Shown one piece after another: positions 24,245 to 32,776 of a stretch of DNA of 63,767 bases. The position numbers and the translations under genes were made by a program. Within the stretch, counting starts at the first letter, position 1, and the number at the start of each line of letters is the position of its first letter. Origin of the DNA: an uncultured Eubacteriales bacterium (GTDB lineage Bacteria; Bacillota; Clostridia; Christensenellales; Aristaeellaceae); NCBI GenBank assembly GCA_902801165.1, contig CADCHI010000018.1:1-63767 (forward strand), given 5' to 3'. The notes under the pieces are model-generated. The model had not been told where the DNA came from. It saw only the letters and a list, made by a program, of their open reading frames with translations, and ran no database searches.

Positions 24245-25789
24245 ATGAACATCATCGCCATCGACCTGAAGTCCTTCTACGCCTCCGTGGAGTGCCGGGA
24301 GCGCGGGCTCGACCCGCTGACCACCCACCTGGTGGTGGCCGACGCCGCCCGGACGGAGAAGACCATCTGCCTTGCGGTATCCCCGGCGCTGAAGGCCTAC
24401 GGCGTGTCCGGCAGGCCGAGGCTGTTCGAGGTGGTGCAGGCCGTGCGGCAGATCAACGCGGCCCGCAGGCAGGCGGCCCCCGGGAAGAAGCTGACCGGGC
24501 GGTCCAGCTCCCAGCCGGAGCTGGAGGCCGATCCCTCCCTGGCGCTGGAATACGTGGTCGCCCAGCCGCAGATGGCCCACTACATCCGCACCAGCGCACG
24601 CATCTACAACATCTACACCCGCTTCATCTCGCCGGAGGACATCCACGTCTACAGCGTGGACGAGGTGTTCATGGACGTGACCCACTACGTGCACCTGTAC
24701 CGGGAGGAGGCCGAACAGGCCGGTATGGACCCGGTGCACTTCCTGGCGCTGAAGATGGTGCGGGAGGTGCTCTATGCCACGGGCATCACCGCCACGGCGG
24801 GCATCGGCACCAACCTGTACCTGGCCAAGGTGGCCATGGACGTGGTGGCCAAGCGCGTAGAGCCGGACAAGGACGGCGTGCGCATCGCGGAGCTGGACGA
24901 GCGCAGCTACCGGGAGCAGATGTGGTCCCACCGCCCGCTGACGGACTTCTGGCGCGTGGGCCGGGGCTATGCGCGGAAGCTGGAGGCCGAGGGCCTGTTC
25001 ACCATGGGGGACATCGCCCGATGCTCCGAGGGGGGCAGCGGCGACTACTACAACGAGGAGCTGCTCTATCGGCTCTTCGGCGTGAACGCGGAGCTGCTGA
25101 TCGACCATGCCTGGGGCTGGGAGCCCTGCACGATCGCCGACATCAAGGGCTACAAGCCCGAGAGCAACAGCCTCAGCGTGGGGCAGGTATTGAAGTGCCC
25201 CTACGACTTTGAGCAGGGGCGGCTGATCGTCCGGGAGATGACCGACAGCCTGGCGCTGGACCTGGTGAGCAAGAAGCTCGAGACCAACCAGCTGGAGCTG
25301 ACGGTCTGCTACGATCGGGAGAACCTGACCGACGCCGCCCGGCGAAGGGCCTATACCGGCCCGGTGACGCTGGACTACTACGGGCGGGAGGCCCCCAAGC
25401 AGGCCCACGGCAGCGCCAACCTGCCGGGCTACACCTCCTCCAGCCGGGAGATCATCGCCGCCATGATGGCGCTGTACGACAGGATCGTGAACCCGAAGCT
25501 GCTGGTGCGGCGGATGTTCGTGGTGGCCAACCGCGTCAAGGACGAGCGGGACGTGCGGGAGGCGGAGGCCGCCGAGAGCGTCCAGCTGGACATGTTTACC
25601 GACTACGAGGCGCTGGAGAAGCGGCAGGCCGAGGCCGAGGCCGCGCGGGAACGGGAGCGCCGCCAGCAGGAGGTCGTGCTGGAGATCAAGCAGAAGTTCG
25701 GCAAGAACGCCATATTGAAGGGCATGAACTTCCAGGAGGCTGCCACCGCCCGGGAGCGCAACGACCAGATCGGCGGCCACAGGGCGTGA
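24245..25789 (+). CDS. Y-family DNA polymerase (UmuC/UvrX-like)
   Basis: A 514-aa translesion polymerase. The N-terminal catalytic motif is IIAIDLKSFYASVECRERG (Asp7 and the Tyr steric gate region), and the second acidic motif is VYSVDEVFMDVT. The thumb helix-hairpin-helix, the little-finger domain and a Glu/Arg-rich C-terminal helix follow. The ending, longer than in DinB, and the partner YolD gene place it with Firmicutes UvrX/YqjW-type polymerases rather than DinB. It should bypass DNA lesions at the cost of fidelity. The ATG at 24245 follows AAAGGAGGCGGAAGGA; an upstream extension is rejected. yolD starts 28 bp downstream. Confidence 0.9.
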   Translation: MNIIAIDLKSFYASVECRERGLDPLTTHLVVADAARTEKTICLAVSPALKAYGVSGRPRLFEVVQAVRQINAARRQAAPGKKLTGRSSSQPELEADPSLALEYVVAQPQMAHYIRTSARIYNIYTRFISPEDIHVYSVDEVFMDVTHYVHLYREEAEQAGMDPVHFLALKMVREVLYATGITATAGIGTNLYLAKVAMDVVAKRVEPDKDGVRIAELDERSYREQMWSHRPLTDFWRVGRGYARKLEAEGLFTMGDIARCSEGGSGDYYNEELLYRLFGVNAELLIDHAWGWEPCTIADIKGYKPESNSLSVGQVLKCPYDFEQGRLIVREMTDSLALDLVSKKLETNQLELTVCYDRENLTDAARRRAYTGPVTLDYYGREAPKQAHGSANLPGYTSSSREIIAAMMALYDRIVNPKLLVRRMFVVANRVKDERDVREAEAAESVQLDMFTDYEALEKRQAEAEAARERERRQQEVVLEIKQKFGKNAILKGMNFQEAATARERNDQIGGHRA

Positions 25790-25817
25790 CCCGAGCGGTA
25801 GAGAGGAGGCGAGGTCA

Positions 25818-26252
25818 ATGGGCGAGTACGATGACATCATGGACAGGCCGCATCACGTGTCCCGTCGGCATCCGCGCATGACGATGCTGAACCGCGCCGC
25901 GCAGTTCTCGCCCTTTGCCGCGCTGACGGGCTTCGGCGCGGAGATCATCGAGGCGGCCCGGGAGACGGAGCGCTGGATCGAGCTGTCCGAGGAGGAAAAG
26001 GCCGTGATCAGCGAGCGCCTCGGGCAGCTGGCGAAGCGCCTACCCGCCGAGGCCAGCGTGACCTGGTTCATCCACGATGCCCGCAAGGAGGGCGGACGCT
26101 ACGTGACGCGGGACGTGCGCATCAAGCAGATCCTACCCGCGGAGGGGCGCATCGTGCTGGCGGGTGGCGAGAATATCGACATGGACGAGCTGCTGGATGT
26201 CGAACTGCCGGGGCCAGAGGGCAGGCAGGCCATTGAAAGGCGCGACTTATAA
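25818..26252 (+). CDS. YolD-like protein, UmuC partner
   Basis: A 144-aa protein of the YolD-like family. It shows the family opening (MDRPHHVSRRHPRMT, then AAQFSPFAALTGF), a helical middle, and a C-terminal beta part (RIVLAGGENIDMDELLDVEL). In Bacilli and Clostridia these genes sit next to UmuC-type polymerases and are thought to act as accessory factors, perhaps in the role of UmuD. The ATG at 25818 follows AGAGGAGGCGAGGTCA. It is the second gene of the operon, and a 28-bp inverted repeat lies about 55 bp after its stop. Confidence 0.85.
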   Translation: MGEYDDIMDRPHHVSRRHPRMTMLNRAAQFSPFAALTGFGAEIIEAARETERWIELSEEEKAVISERLGQLAKRLPAEASVTWFIHDARKEGGRYVTRDVRIKQILPAEGRIVLAGGENIDMDELLDVELPGPEGRQAIERRDL

Positions 26253-26307
26253 AAGAATCACGCCTTTCGATCCTGTATTATTCTCGGTTTATTCATTATA
26301 AAAAGCT

Positions 26308-26383
26308 AAAGATCCTTCGCTTCGCTCAGGATGACGAGTTTCCAGCTGTGACGCTGTCATCCTGAGCGAAGCGAAGGATCTTT
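26308..26383. repeat. 28-bp perfect inverted repeat (GATCCTTCGC type)
   Basis: Arms 26308-26335 and 26356-26383 are perfectly complementary around a 20-nt loop, flanked by A-runs and T-runs. It lies between convergent genes, so it can terminate both. A degenerate copy is at 42937-43009. The core CTTCGCTTCGCTCAGGATGA is a repeat type seen in many bacterial genomes. Confidence 0.85.
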
Positions 26384-26491
26384 CCACTTTTAATAGTTGG
26401 CCTTTTGCTCTTATCAAAGTATTATTGTCAGCGGTTCGCGCTTGAAGGAGAAGCCGCGGCGCTCTGACGCGGCGCGGGACTGCCTGGGTGG

Positions 26492-27859
26492 TCACTCCTC
26501 CGGATAGGAGACGCCTTCCGGCAGCTCGGAGACCACGTTCACGGTGAATCGGTCCTCCGCGCCGCTGCTGGCGCGAACGGTGATGGTGGCGGAGCCGTAG
26601 CCGCCGACCAGGGTCACCAGGCCGCGCTGGTTGACGGTGGCCACCAGGTCGTTGTCCGTCTCGTAGGTGAGCCGCCGGTTGTCCGCGTCGGCGGGGATGA
26701 TCTCGGCCTCGAGCTGGATGGGGATGACCGTCTGCTCCCGCAGCACGTAGAGCTGGTCCAGGTTCAGGCGGATCTCCTCGACCGGGGTCTGCACCTTCAG
26801 GCTGCAGCTGGCGATCTTGCCGTCGGCGGCGGCGCTGATGCGGGCCGTGCCGGTGCCGGTGGCGGTGATGACGCCGTCCGCGACGGTGGCAACGGCGGGG
26901 TTGCTGCTGGTCCAGGTGATGTAGTGGCCGCTGGCGTCCTCGTCGGTCTGGCCGTCGGCGCCGATGAACCGGGGCTCGAGGCTCAGGCTGGTGCCGCGGT
27001 CCAGCGTGGCGGCGGCGGGGGAGACGGTGAAGTCCTCGGCCGCGGGCTCCACGTTCACCACGGTGCTGGCGGTCAGTCCGTCCCTGGAGAAGACGCTGAG
27101 CACCGCCGTGCCGGGGGCCGCGGCGTAGATGTTGCCGTCGTTCTGCACGCGCAATATGGATTCGTCGCTGCTGGTCCAGCGGGTGACGTCGTCGGTGGTG
27201 TCCTGGGGCAGGTAACGCACGCCCATCAGCACGTAGCTGCCCTCGCCAACGGTGAGCTCCTCGGGCGTGATGCGCACGGCGTTGCCCGAGACGTGCACGC
27301 TGACATCCGCCCAGGCGGTCAGCCCGTTGGCGGCGGTGGCGACCACACGGGTGCGGCCTCCGCCCACGGCGGAGACGCGGCCCACCGCGTCCACTTGGGC
27401 CACGTTCTCGTCCTGGCTGCTCCACTGCACCAGGGTGTTCTCGGCGCCTTCGTTGAATATGGCCCGCAGGCCGGAGACCTGGCCCTTCTCCATGGAAAGA
27501 AAGTGGGTGTTCAGCGTGAGGGTTGCGTCCGGGACGCCGATGACGTCGATCTGTACCAGGGCCCGCGCGCCGTTTTCGGCGTCCAGGCGGATCTGCGCCT
27601 TGCCGGGCCCCTCGGCGGTGACCACGCCGCCGGACGTGACCGTGGCGACGGCCTCGTCGGTGGAGGCATAGGAGACGGCCTGGGGCACATCGGAATCCAG
27701 CCGGTAGCTGAGCGCATAGCTGTCGCCCGGGCTCATCCTGACAGAGCGCGGGTGTGCGTAGAGATAATCCTCGGTGCCGTAGCGCATCGGCGCGAACAGC
27801 AGCAGGGCGGCAATCAACGCGAACAGCAGCTTCGCAAGCGTACCATAGGCGGTCTTCAT
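26492..27859 (-). CDS. membrane-anchored protein with Big2 Ig-like repeats
   Basis: A 455-aa protein with a short cytoplasmic start, one hydrophobic segment (residues ~8-25, LAKLLFALIAALLLFAPM) and a long extracellular part. That part is about five bacterial Ig-like (Big2) domains, each marked by a VATV/VTSGGVV...GPGKAQIRL-type pattern. There is no sortase motif, so the N-terminal segment probably acts as the anchor. It may be an adhesin or cell-wall spacer. It shares the repeat class with the giant protein at 59209-63600 but has no protease domain. The ATG start is at 27859. Its promoter at 27898-27926 overlaps an inverted repeat shared with the divergent gene. Confidence 0.82.
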   Translation of the reverse strand: MKTAYGTLAKLLFALIAALLLFAPMRYGTEDYLYAHPRSVRMSPGDSYALSYRLDSDVPQAVSYASTDEAVATVTSGGVVTAEGPGKAQIRLDAENGARALVQIDVIGVPDATLTLNTHFLSMEKGQVSGLRAIFNEGAENTLVQWSSQDENVAQVDAVGRVSAVGGGRTRVVATAANGLTAWADVSVHVSGNAVRITPEELTVGEGSYVLMGVRYLPQDTTDDVTRWTSSDESILRVQNDGNIYAAAPGTAVLSVFSRDGLTASTVVNVEPAAEDFTVSPAAATLDRGTSLSLEPRFIGADGQTDEDASGHYITWTSSNPAVATVADGVITATGTGTARISAAADGKIASCSLKVQTPVEEIRLNLDQLYVLREQTVIPIQLEAEIIPADADNRRLTYETDNDLVATVNQRGLVTLVGGYGSATITVRASSGAEDRFTVNVVSELPEGVSYPEE

Positions 27860-27890
27860 GGATGTGGGCCTCGCTTATACACAATTCTAC

Positions 27891-27987
27891 ATTCTCCATT
27901 ATACGGGACAACGCCGGACAGGTCAACGTATTTTTGGGTTTGGTCTTGCAAAAAAGGCGGCAATGCGTTAAACTTATAATGGAGAAT
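27891..27987. promoter_or_regulatory. divergent promoter region with 13-bp inverted repeat over both -10 boxes
   Basis: ATTCTCCATTATA (27891-27903) is the exact reverse complement of 27975-27987. Each arm contains a -10 TATAAT. For the minus strand the -35 is TTGACC (27921-27926) with a 17-bp spacer. The plus side has only a weak -35. Confidence 0.6.
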
Positions 27988-28067
27988 GGTGTTGACCGGC
28001 CGGCGCGGAGGCTTGCGCCGAAGGACGGCAGGCCATGCGACGGCGGCACACAAAGGAGCGGATATAT

Positions 28068-28352
28068 ATGAAGCTGAAGCTGACCGAGACCCAGCTGGGC
28101 GCGCTGAAGGCCTTCCTCGCGAATTGCGAGGACGCGGAAGCGCTTTCCGAGCGGGAGTACGTGGCGGATTTGTACGACATCGAGCGGCCCGTTTCCCTGG
28201 ACCTCGTTTTCGTGAAGGGCGGCGTGGCCGTGGACGGCGCGGCGGAGCTGAAGTACGACGAGGAGCAGGACGGCTGGTACATGGGCGAGCGCCTGGAGAC
28301 GCCCGAACTGGTGCTGGCGGCGCTGGAGCAGGCGGGCGCGCTGGGCGCGTGA
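28068..28352 (+). CDS. small hypothetical protein, coupled to RadC-like gene
   Basis: A 94-aa acidic protein (MKLKLTETQLGALKAF... ending ALEQAGALGA) with a helical N terminus, a beta-like middle and no Cys, signal peptide or membrane segment. I do not recognise the family. The ATG at 28068 follows CAAAGGAG with a 9-nt spacer; the longer upstream frame lacks a site. Its stop overlaps the GTG start of the JAB-domain gene (GTGA), which implies translational coupling and possibly joint function. Confidence 0.65.
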   Translation: MKLKLTETQLGALKAFLANCEDAEALSEREYVADLYDIERPVSLDLVFVKGGVAVDGAAELKYDEEQDGWYMGERLETPELVLAALEQAGALGA

Positions 28353-29110
28353 GCAGCGGTGCGCGCGGCAGGAATGCTGACGAACCCGTCCGGGACGTGG
28401 CGATCGACCGCCGGGAGGCGCTGTACGAGGCCATCGAGGAGGCCCAGCGCTTCCTGCGGGGACAGGAGGCGGCGGAGGCGTTCATGGAGGATGTGCGGCT
28501 GAGCTATCCCGCGCCGCAGTACTTCCTGGAGGCCCCGCGTTCGACGCTGATGACCTCGGGCCTGAGCGGCACGGATGCCTTTTACTACGCGCTGATCCCC
28601 AGCCTGACGCGGACGGTGCTCTCCCAGCAGCGGGGCCTGAACCCCAGGCTGGACGCGCTCTCGCGGATGGCGCCCTACCTGAAGACGCTGTACGTGGGCG
28701 TCCACGTGGAGTGCTTCTACCTGATCCTGCTGAACGGCAGGGGACAGCTGATCCGGCCGGTGCTGCTGCAAAAGGGCGCGGTGGACGCGGCGCCCTTCTA
28801 CCTGAGGCAGGTGCTGATGGCCACGCTCCAGGAGGAAGCCCGCTACATCGTGCTGGCCCACAACCACCCCGGCGGCACGCTGAGGCCCTCCCGGGAGGAC
28901 CTGCTGTGCACGCTGCGGGCGCTGAACGCCATGGCTCCGCTGGGCGTGCCGCTGCTGGACCACATCATCGTGGCCGGGGACAGGATCGTCAGCATCCGCC
29001 AGACGGGCATGCTCCAGGAGCTGCTGTGGACCGCCGCCATGCCGACGGGACGCATCGTCCGCGGCTGGCTGGACGTGGACACCATGGCTAACGATACACT
29101 CACTTTATAA
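28349..29110 (+). CDS. RadC-like JAB/MPN domain protein
   Basis: A 253-aa protein. The C-terminal half is a RadC-type JAB/MPN metallo-hydrolase domain, with the zinc motif H-x-H-P...S-x-x-D (VLAHNHPGGTLRPSREDL), an upstream Glu in the CFYLILLNG strand region, and DHIIVAGDRIVSI after it. The N-terminal ~90 residues are helical, in the place of the RadC HhH region. RadC proteins are of uncertain biochemical role despite the old DNA-repair name. The GTG at 28349 is chosen because it overlaps the stop of the upstream 94-aa gene; no good ATG fits. Confidence 0.8.
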   Translation: MSSGARGRNADEPVRDVAIDRREALYEAIEEAQRFLRGQEAAEAFMEDVRLSYPAPQYFLEAPRSTLMTSGLSGTDAFYYALIPSLTRTVLSQQRGLNPRLDALSRMAPYLKTLYVGVHVECFYLILLNGRGQLIRPVLLQKGAVDAAPFYLRQVLMATLQEEARYIVLAHNHPGGTLRPSREDLLCTLRALNAMAPLGVPLLDHIIVAGDRIVSIRQTGMLQELLWTAAMPTGRIVRGWLDVDTMANDTLTL

Positions 29111-29254
29111 ATCTTAATAATTCGTGTAATGTACACAAAAAATGCGAAAATTAACAAGATCATAATGGGAATAACCGGGAATTACGCCGGATTTAAACAT
29201 TGATGGGTTATACTGATTTAAATTGAACATGGACGCTGACAGGGAGGGAACCAC

Positions 29255-30325
29255 ATGTATCTTGATCATCGCGTGACGGTGAAGATTGCCCGCATACTGG
29301 ATATGATCGATCTATCCGCGCTCCTGCTGGACTACAGCGGAAACGTGATTCTGCCGGAGGGCGACTCCCGCAGCTTCACCATGCCGGACGACATCCTCCA
29401 AAACCCCACGGTGCCCTTCGTGTACGGCGGCGTCACGCTGATCGGCACGGCCGAGGAGCAGCCGGTGTTCATCTGCCTGCACGGCGACAGCGAGGACGTG
29501 AAGAAGTGCGCGGTGCTCTGCGCGGAGATCATCAACATGATGATGCGCGAGGACATGAGCCAGACCAGCCGCGAGCAGTCCCTGAGGCTGATGCTGCGGG
29601 GCGAGGTCGAGGGCGCCGAGTTCGAGTCGCTGGCCGCCGAGCACGACATCCCCTTGCAGAAGAACCGCTGCGTGCTGTACTTCTACTTCCAGGACATGGA
29701 GGTCGAGCAGGCGATCCGCCTGATGAGCGACGCCATGGACGACGAGAACGACATGATCACCGAGGTGGGCCACCACTCCGTGGCCATGCTGAAGGCTGTG
29801 GACGAGGAAGCCGACTTCGCCGAGATCGAGGAGTACGCCAACGCCTTCGAGAGCAGCCTGCTGACGGAGACCGGCAACACCGTGTACATCGGCATCTCCG
29901 ACCCCTGCTCGGAGCTGGTCGCCATCCCGGACGCCTACGCCGAGGCGCGCAACGCCATCAACGTGGGCCGGGTCTACCACAGCAACAAGCACGTGTTCGT
30001 CTACCGCAACCTGCTGCTGGAGCGCTTCCTCAGCGATGTCTCCCCGGAGATGGGCGCGAGCTACAACGCGAAGATCTTCAACCGCAAGACCGCGCGGCTG
30101 TTCAACGACGAGATGGTCCACACCATCGAGACGTTCTTCGACAACAGCCTGAACCTCTCCGAGACGGCGCGCAAGCTCTACATACACCGCAACACGCTGG
30201 TCTACCGCCTGGAGAAGGTGCAGCACGCCATCGGCCTGGACCTGCGGAACTTCGACGACGCGGTGACCTTCAAGATGATGATGCTGCTGGGCAAGGGCGA
30301 GAACAGCCGCAAGTACCGCCTGTAA
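29255..30325 (+). CDS. PucR/CdaR-type transcriptional regulator
   Basis: A 356-aa protein. The C-terminal ~60 residues are the PucR helix-turn-helix (ETFFDNSLNLSETARKLYIH, then RNTLVYRLEKVQHAIGLDL), nearly identical in layout to CdaR/PucR family proteins. The middle resembles the degenerate GGDEF-like domain usual in this family (VYIGISDPC...AIPDAYAEARNAINVG). The N terminus may be a small sensory domain. Family members activate purine, sugar-acid or stress genes; the target here is unknown. The ATG at 29255 follows ACAGGGAGGGAACCAC. It is not part of an obvious operon; the protease gene downstream starts 149 bp later. Confidence 0.85.
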   Translation: MYLDHRVTVKIARILDMIDLSALLLDYSGNVILPEGDSRSFTMPDDILQNPTVPFVYGGVTLIGTAEEQPVFICLHGDSEDVKKCAVLCAEIINMMMREDMSQTSREQSLRLMLRGEVEGAEFESLAAEHDIPLQKNRCVLYFYFQDMEVEQAIRLMSDAMDDENDMITEVGHHSVAMLKAVDEEADFAEIEEYANAFESSLLTETGNTVYIGISDPCSELVAIPDAYAEARNAINVGRVYHSNKHVFVYRNLLLERFLSDVSPEMGASYNAKIFNRKTARLFNDEMVHTIETFFDNSLNLSETARKLYIHRNTLVYRLEKVQHAIGLDLRNFDDAVTFKMMMLLGKGENSRKYRL

Positions 30326-30473
30326 TGTCCGAAGGGACAGCCCCATAGTGTTAAGGGAAGCCCGGATGCGCCGGCCTGATCGCCGGCGTATCTGTTTGAA
30401 TGCGGGCGAGGCGCGGGGAGCATTCGCGCGCCGTCCGGCCAATCACTGAAAACAAACCACGTTCGGAGGAACC

Positions 30474-31718
30474 ATGAGCAAACACACGCTGCGCACCCTC
30501 GCGCTCATCTGGGCGGCGGTGATGATCGCCGTCATCTCCTCGACGGCGACGCTGTTGATTTCCGGCAGGAGCCAGCTGCGCGCCCCGGATGAAACGCGCA
30601 TCTCCGAGGAGGACTACGCGCTCATCCAGCGCTACAGCCGCCTGGACGAGGTGCGCCGGACGATGCTGGACGAGTATTACCACGAGCTGGACGAGGAGAC
30701 ACTGGTCCTCGGTGCGATACGGGGCATGGCGGCCTCCGTGGAGGACCCGTACACCTTCTATTACACCTCGGAGGAGATGACCCGGCAGCAGGAGAACAGC
30801 AGCGGCAGGTACCAGGGCATCGGCACGCTGCTGGAGAACACCGCCGAAGGGGCCATCCAGGTGGTGCGGGTCTATCCCAATACCCCTGCCGAGGCCGCGG
30901 GCCTGCGGGCGGGGGACGTGCTGGTGGCCGTGGACGGCATTGCCATCAGCGGCGCGGACGGCCGGACCTACAACGAGGCGGTGAACATGATCCGCGGCGA
31001 GGGCGGCACCAGCGTGGTGCTGACCGTGGTCCGAGACGGCGCGCGCAGGGACATCACCGTGGAGCGGGGCGACGTAGCCATCAGCTACGCCAGCTACCAG
31101 GTCATCGCCGGGAACCTCGGCTACCTGTCCATCACCCAGTTCACCGGCGACGCGGAGAAGGTGGTGATGGAGGCGCTGGACACCTTCGAGGCGCAGAAGG
31201 TCGCGGGCCTGATCATCGACCTGCGCAACAACCCTGGCGGGCTGCTGGACCAGGTGGTCAACATCGCGGACCGGCTGCTGCCCAAGGGCGTGATCGTCTA
31301 CATCAAGGACCGGGACGGCACCCGGGAGGACTTCTATTCCGATGAAGCCATGTACGACGTGCCCCTGGTGGTGCTGGTGAACGACATGTCCGCCAGCGCG
31401 TCGGAGATCCTGGCCTCGGCAGTGCAGGTCTTCGGGCGGGGCACCATCATCGGCACGAACACCTACGGCAAGGGCGTCGTGCAGTCCCTCAAGACCTACC
31501 CGGAGGATGGCGCCGGCATCCAGCTGACCACCTCCCAGTATTACGACGGCAACGATCGCTCCCCCCAGGGCGTGGGCGTGAAGCCGGACCTGGAGCTGGC
31601 CCTGGTGGGCGGCTCCGTGCCGCTGGAGCCCGACCCCGCCAGCGACAACCAGCTGGCGGCGGCCATCGACGAGCTGCGCCGGCAGGCCAGCGGCGGCCAG
31701 TCCGTGCTGACGCCGTGA
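30474..31718 (+). CDS. S41 family carboxy-terminal processing protease (CtpA/CtpB-like)
   Basis: A 414-aa membrane-anchored protease. There is one N-terminal hydrophobic segment (residues ~9-30), a PDZ domain (~100-185; GIGTLLENTAEGAIQVVRVY, AGLRAGDVLVAVDG) and the S41 catalytic domain. The Ser-Lys dyad is Ser308 (SASASE) and Lys333 (TYGKG), 25 apart as in CtpB and Prc. It acts outside the membrane, trimming C termini of exported or spore-related proteins. The ATG at 30474 follows TTCGGAGGAACC. It ends with a strong terminator hairpin at 31736-31783. Confidence 0.93.
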   Translation: MSKHTLRTLALIWAAVMIAVISSTATLLISGRSQLRAPDETRISEEDYALIQRYSRLDEVRRTMLDEYYHELDEETLVLGAIRGMAASVEDPYTFYYTSEEMTRQQENSSGRYQGIGTLLENTAEGAIQVVRVYPNTPAEAAGLRAGDVLVAVDGIAISGADGRTYNEAVNMIRGEGGTSVVLTVVRDGARRDITVERGDVAISYASYQVIAGNLGYLSITQFTGDAEKVVMEALDTFEAQKVAGLIIDLRNNPGGLLDQVVNIADRLLPKGVIVYIKDRDGTREDFYSDEAMYDVPLVVLVNDMSASASEILASAVQVFGRGTIIGTNTYGKGVVQSLKTYPEDGAGIQLTTSQYYDGNDRSPQGVGVKPDLELALVGGSVPLEPDPASDNQLAAAIDELRRQASGGQSVLTP

Positions 31719-31735
31719 GAAAAGAAGAACAATCC

Positions 31736-31783
31736 AAGCGCGAACGCGAAAACCCAAATGTCGGGCGACCCGCGTTCGCGCTT
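31736..31783 (+). terminator. terminator hairpin after the S41 protease gene
   Basis: A 13-bp perfect stem (31736-31748 with 31771-31783) and 22-nt loop, followed by ATAATAT. Confidence 0.7.
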
Positions 31784-31820
31784 ATAATATAGGTGTATCG
31801 GGGAAGCGAGAGGGATCGCC

Positions 31821-31919
31821 AGATGTGTTTCTAAAGTCGAGGATGTACAGTTTCGGGTGCATCGGGCTGCAGTTCGGGGTGCCGAAAATGCATGTTCGGG
31901 ATTATGGAAACACACTCTA
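31821..31919 (-). repeat. MITE-like element, TAGAGT family, divergent copy
   Basis: Read on the minus strand it starts TAGAGTGTGTTTCC and carries ATGCATTTTCGGCA, as in the copies at 43038 and 63673. It ends GAAACACATCT, an inverted version of its start. About 99 bp. The rest of the 31719-32045 gap shows nothing else besides the upstream terminator. Confidence 0.55.
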
Positions 31920-32045
31920 TCCCCAGGGAAGGGAAGTGCCCAGCATGAAAAACACCGGCATTCGCATTGACGGCTTGTAGCGCGACTCGATAAACGGGAG
32001 AGGCTTCGGGCATAGGCGTCGCGCCGCCCGGAGCGCAATTGAGCC

Positions 32046-32360
32046 ATGAGCCATACCGTCAACAACTACCCCAACATCCGCCACCGCGTGCAGTGCGGAC
32101 GCGCCGCCCGCGGCATCGACGATCGACACGAATACGCCGCCTGCGGCTTCGAGGGACTCAGAAGCTGCGTGAAGGCCAAGGAGCGCTGGCTTCTGTGTCT
32201 CTGGAGCGACTTCGATTGCTTCAACAAAGCCGGACGCAGCAGCGGTTGGAAGCACTACAAGGCCCTCAAACAATGGGAACACAACGTCAAGACTCGAGAG
32301 AAACAACGCAACAGCCGCGTCCGCAAGGCCCTCAAACGCGGAGAATGGCCCTTTGAATGA
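32046..32360 (+). CDS. small basic hypothetical protein
   Basis: A 104-aa protein with high Arg/Lys content in its C-terminal half (EKQRNSRVRKALKRGEWPFE), five Trp and four Cys. Codon use (CGC, AAC, GCC, CTC) fits the genome, and a terminator follows directly, which supports it as a real gene. The ribosome site (CGGAGCG, about 10 nt before the ATG) is weak. An overlapping frame on the same strand lacks these signs. I do not recognise the family; the basic tail suggests nucleic-acid binding. Confidence 0.55.
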   Translation: MSHTVNNYPNIRHRVQCGRAARGIDDRHEYAACGFEGLRSCVKAKERWLLCLWSDFDCFNKAGRSSGWKHYKALKQWEHNVKTREKQRNSRVRKALKRGEWPFE

Positions 32361-32365
32361 GACGA

Positions 32366-32396
32366 GGCGCAGAGCAAGAAAGGATTGCTCTGCGTC
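32366..32396 (+). terminator. intrinsic terminator after the small basic protein gene
   Basis: A 12-bp stem (32366-32377 with 32385-32396, one G-T pair), loop GAAAGGA, and ATTTTTTG tail. Confidence 0.9.
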
Positions 32397-32461
32397 ATTT
32401 TTTGATATATCATTAGTCCGTATGTCCAAAAACAAAAAGCCGGTCATTCGACCGGCTTTGG

Positions 32462-32532
32462 CAGGGGCAGTAAGATTCGAACTCACAACAAAGGTTTTGG
32501 AGACCCACGTGTTACCATTACACCATGCCCCT
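32462..32532 (-). tRNA. tRNA-Trp (CCA anticodon)
   Basis: Read on the minus strand, the acceptor arm AGGGGCA pairs with TGCCCCT and the discriminator is G. The D-loop holds AATGGTAA, the anticodon loop is CTCCAAA (anticodon CCA), and the T-arm is GTGAG-TTCGAAT-CTTAC. No CCA end is encoded. The promoter at 32554-32582 is a perfect consensus. Confidence 0.95.
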
Positions 32533-32553
32533 ATGTTCTCACGAACGAATATG

Positions 32554-32582
32554 ATTATAACCCAAGTGCGCGCGAATGTCAA
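32554..32582 (-). promoter_or_regulatory. promoter of tRNA-Trp
   Basis: Minus strand -35 TTGACA (32577-32582), 17-bp spacer, -10 TATAAT (32554-32559): perfect sigma-A consensus. Confidence 0.9.
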
Positions 32583-32688
32583 TAGCTTGCGGATATTAAA
32601 TTTAAACTGCCGGCGGGGAAGGGGAAAAATCGACGCCAAGGACCGGCTGAGGTGATAAAATATTAACGTAAGATGATATTCCAGTTCC

Positions 32689-32717
32689 TTGACTAAATAA
32701 AATGAACGATGTATAGT
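32689..32717 (+). promoter_or_regulatory. promoter of the cbiC-like gene
   Basis: The -35 is TTGACT (32689-32694), the spacer is 17 bp, and the -10 is TATAGT (32712-32717). Confidence 0.75.
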
Positions 32718-32776
32718 TATATATGTGCAATGCGTGATATATTCGCATAGTTGTGCTTTTGAAATGGAGTGTAAGA

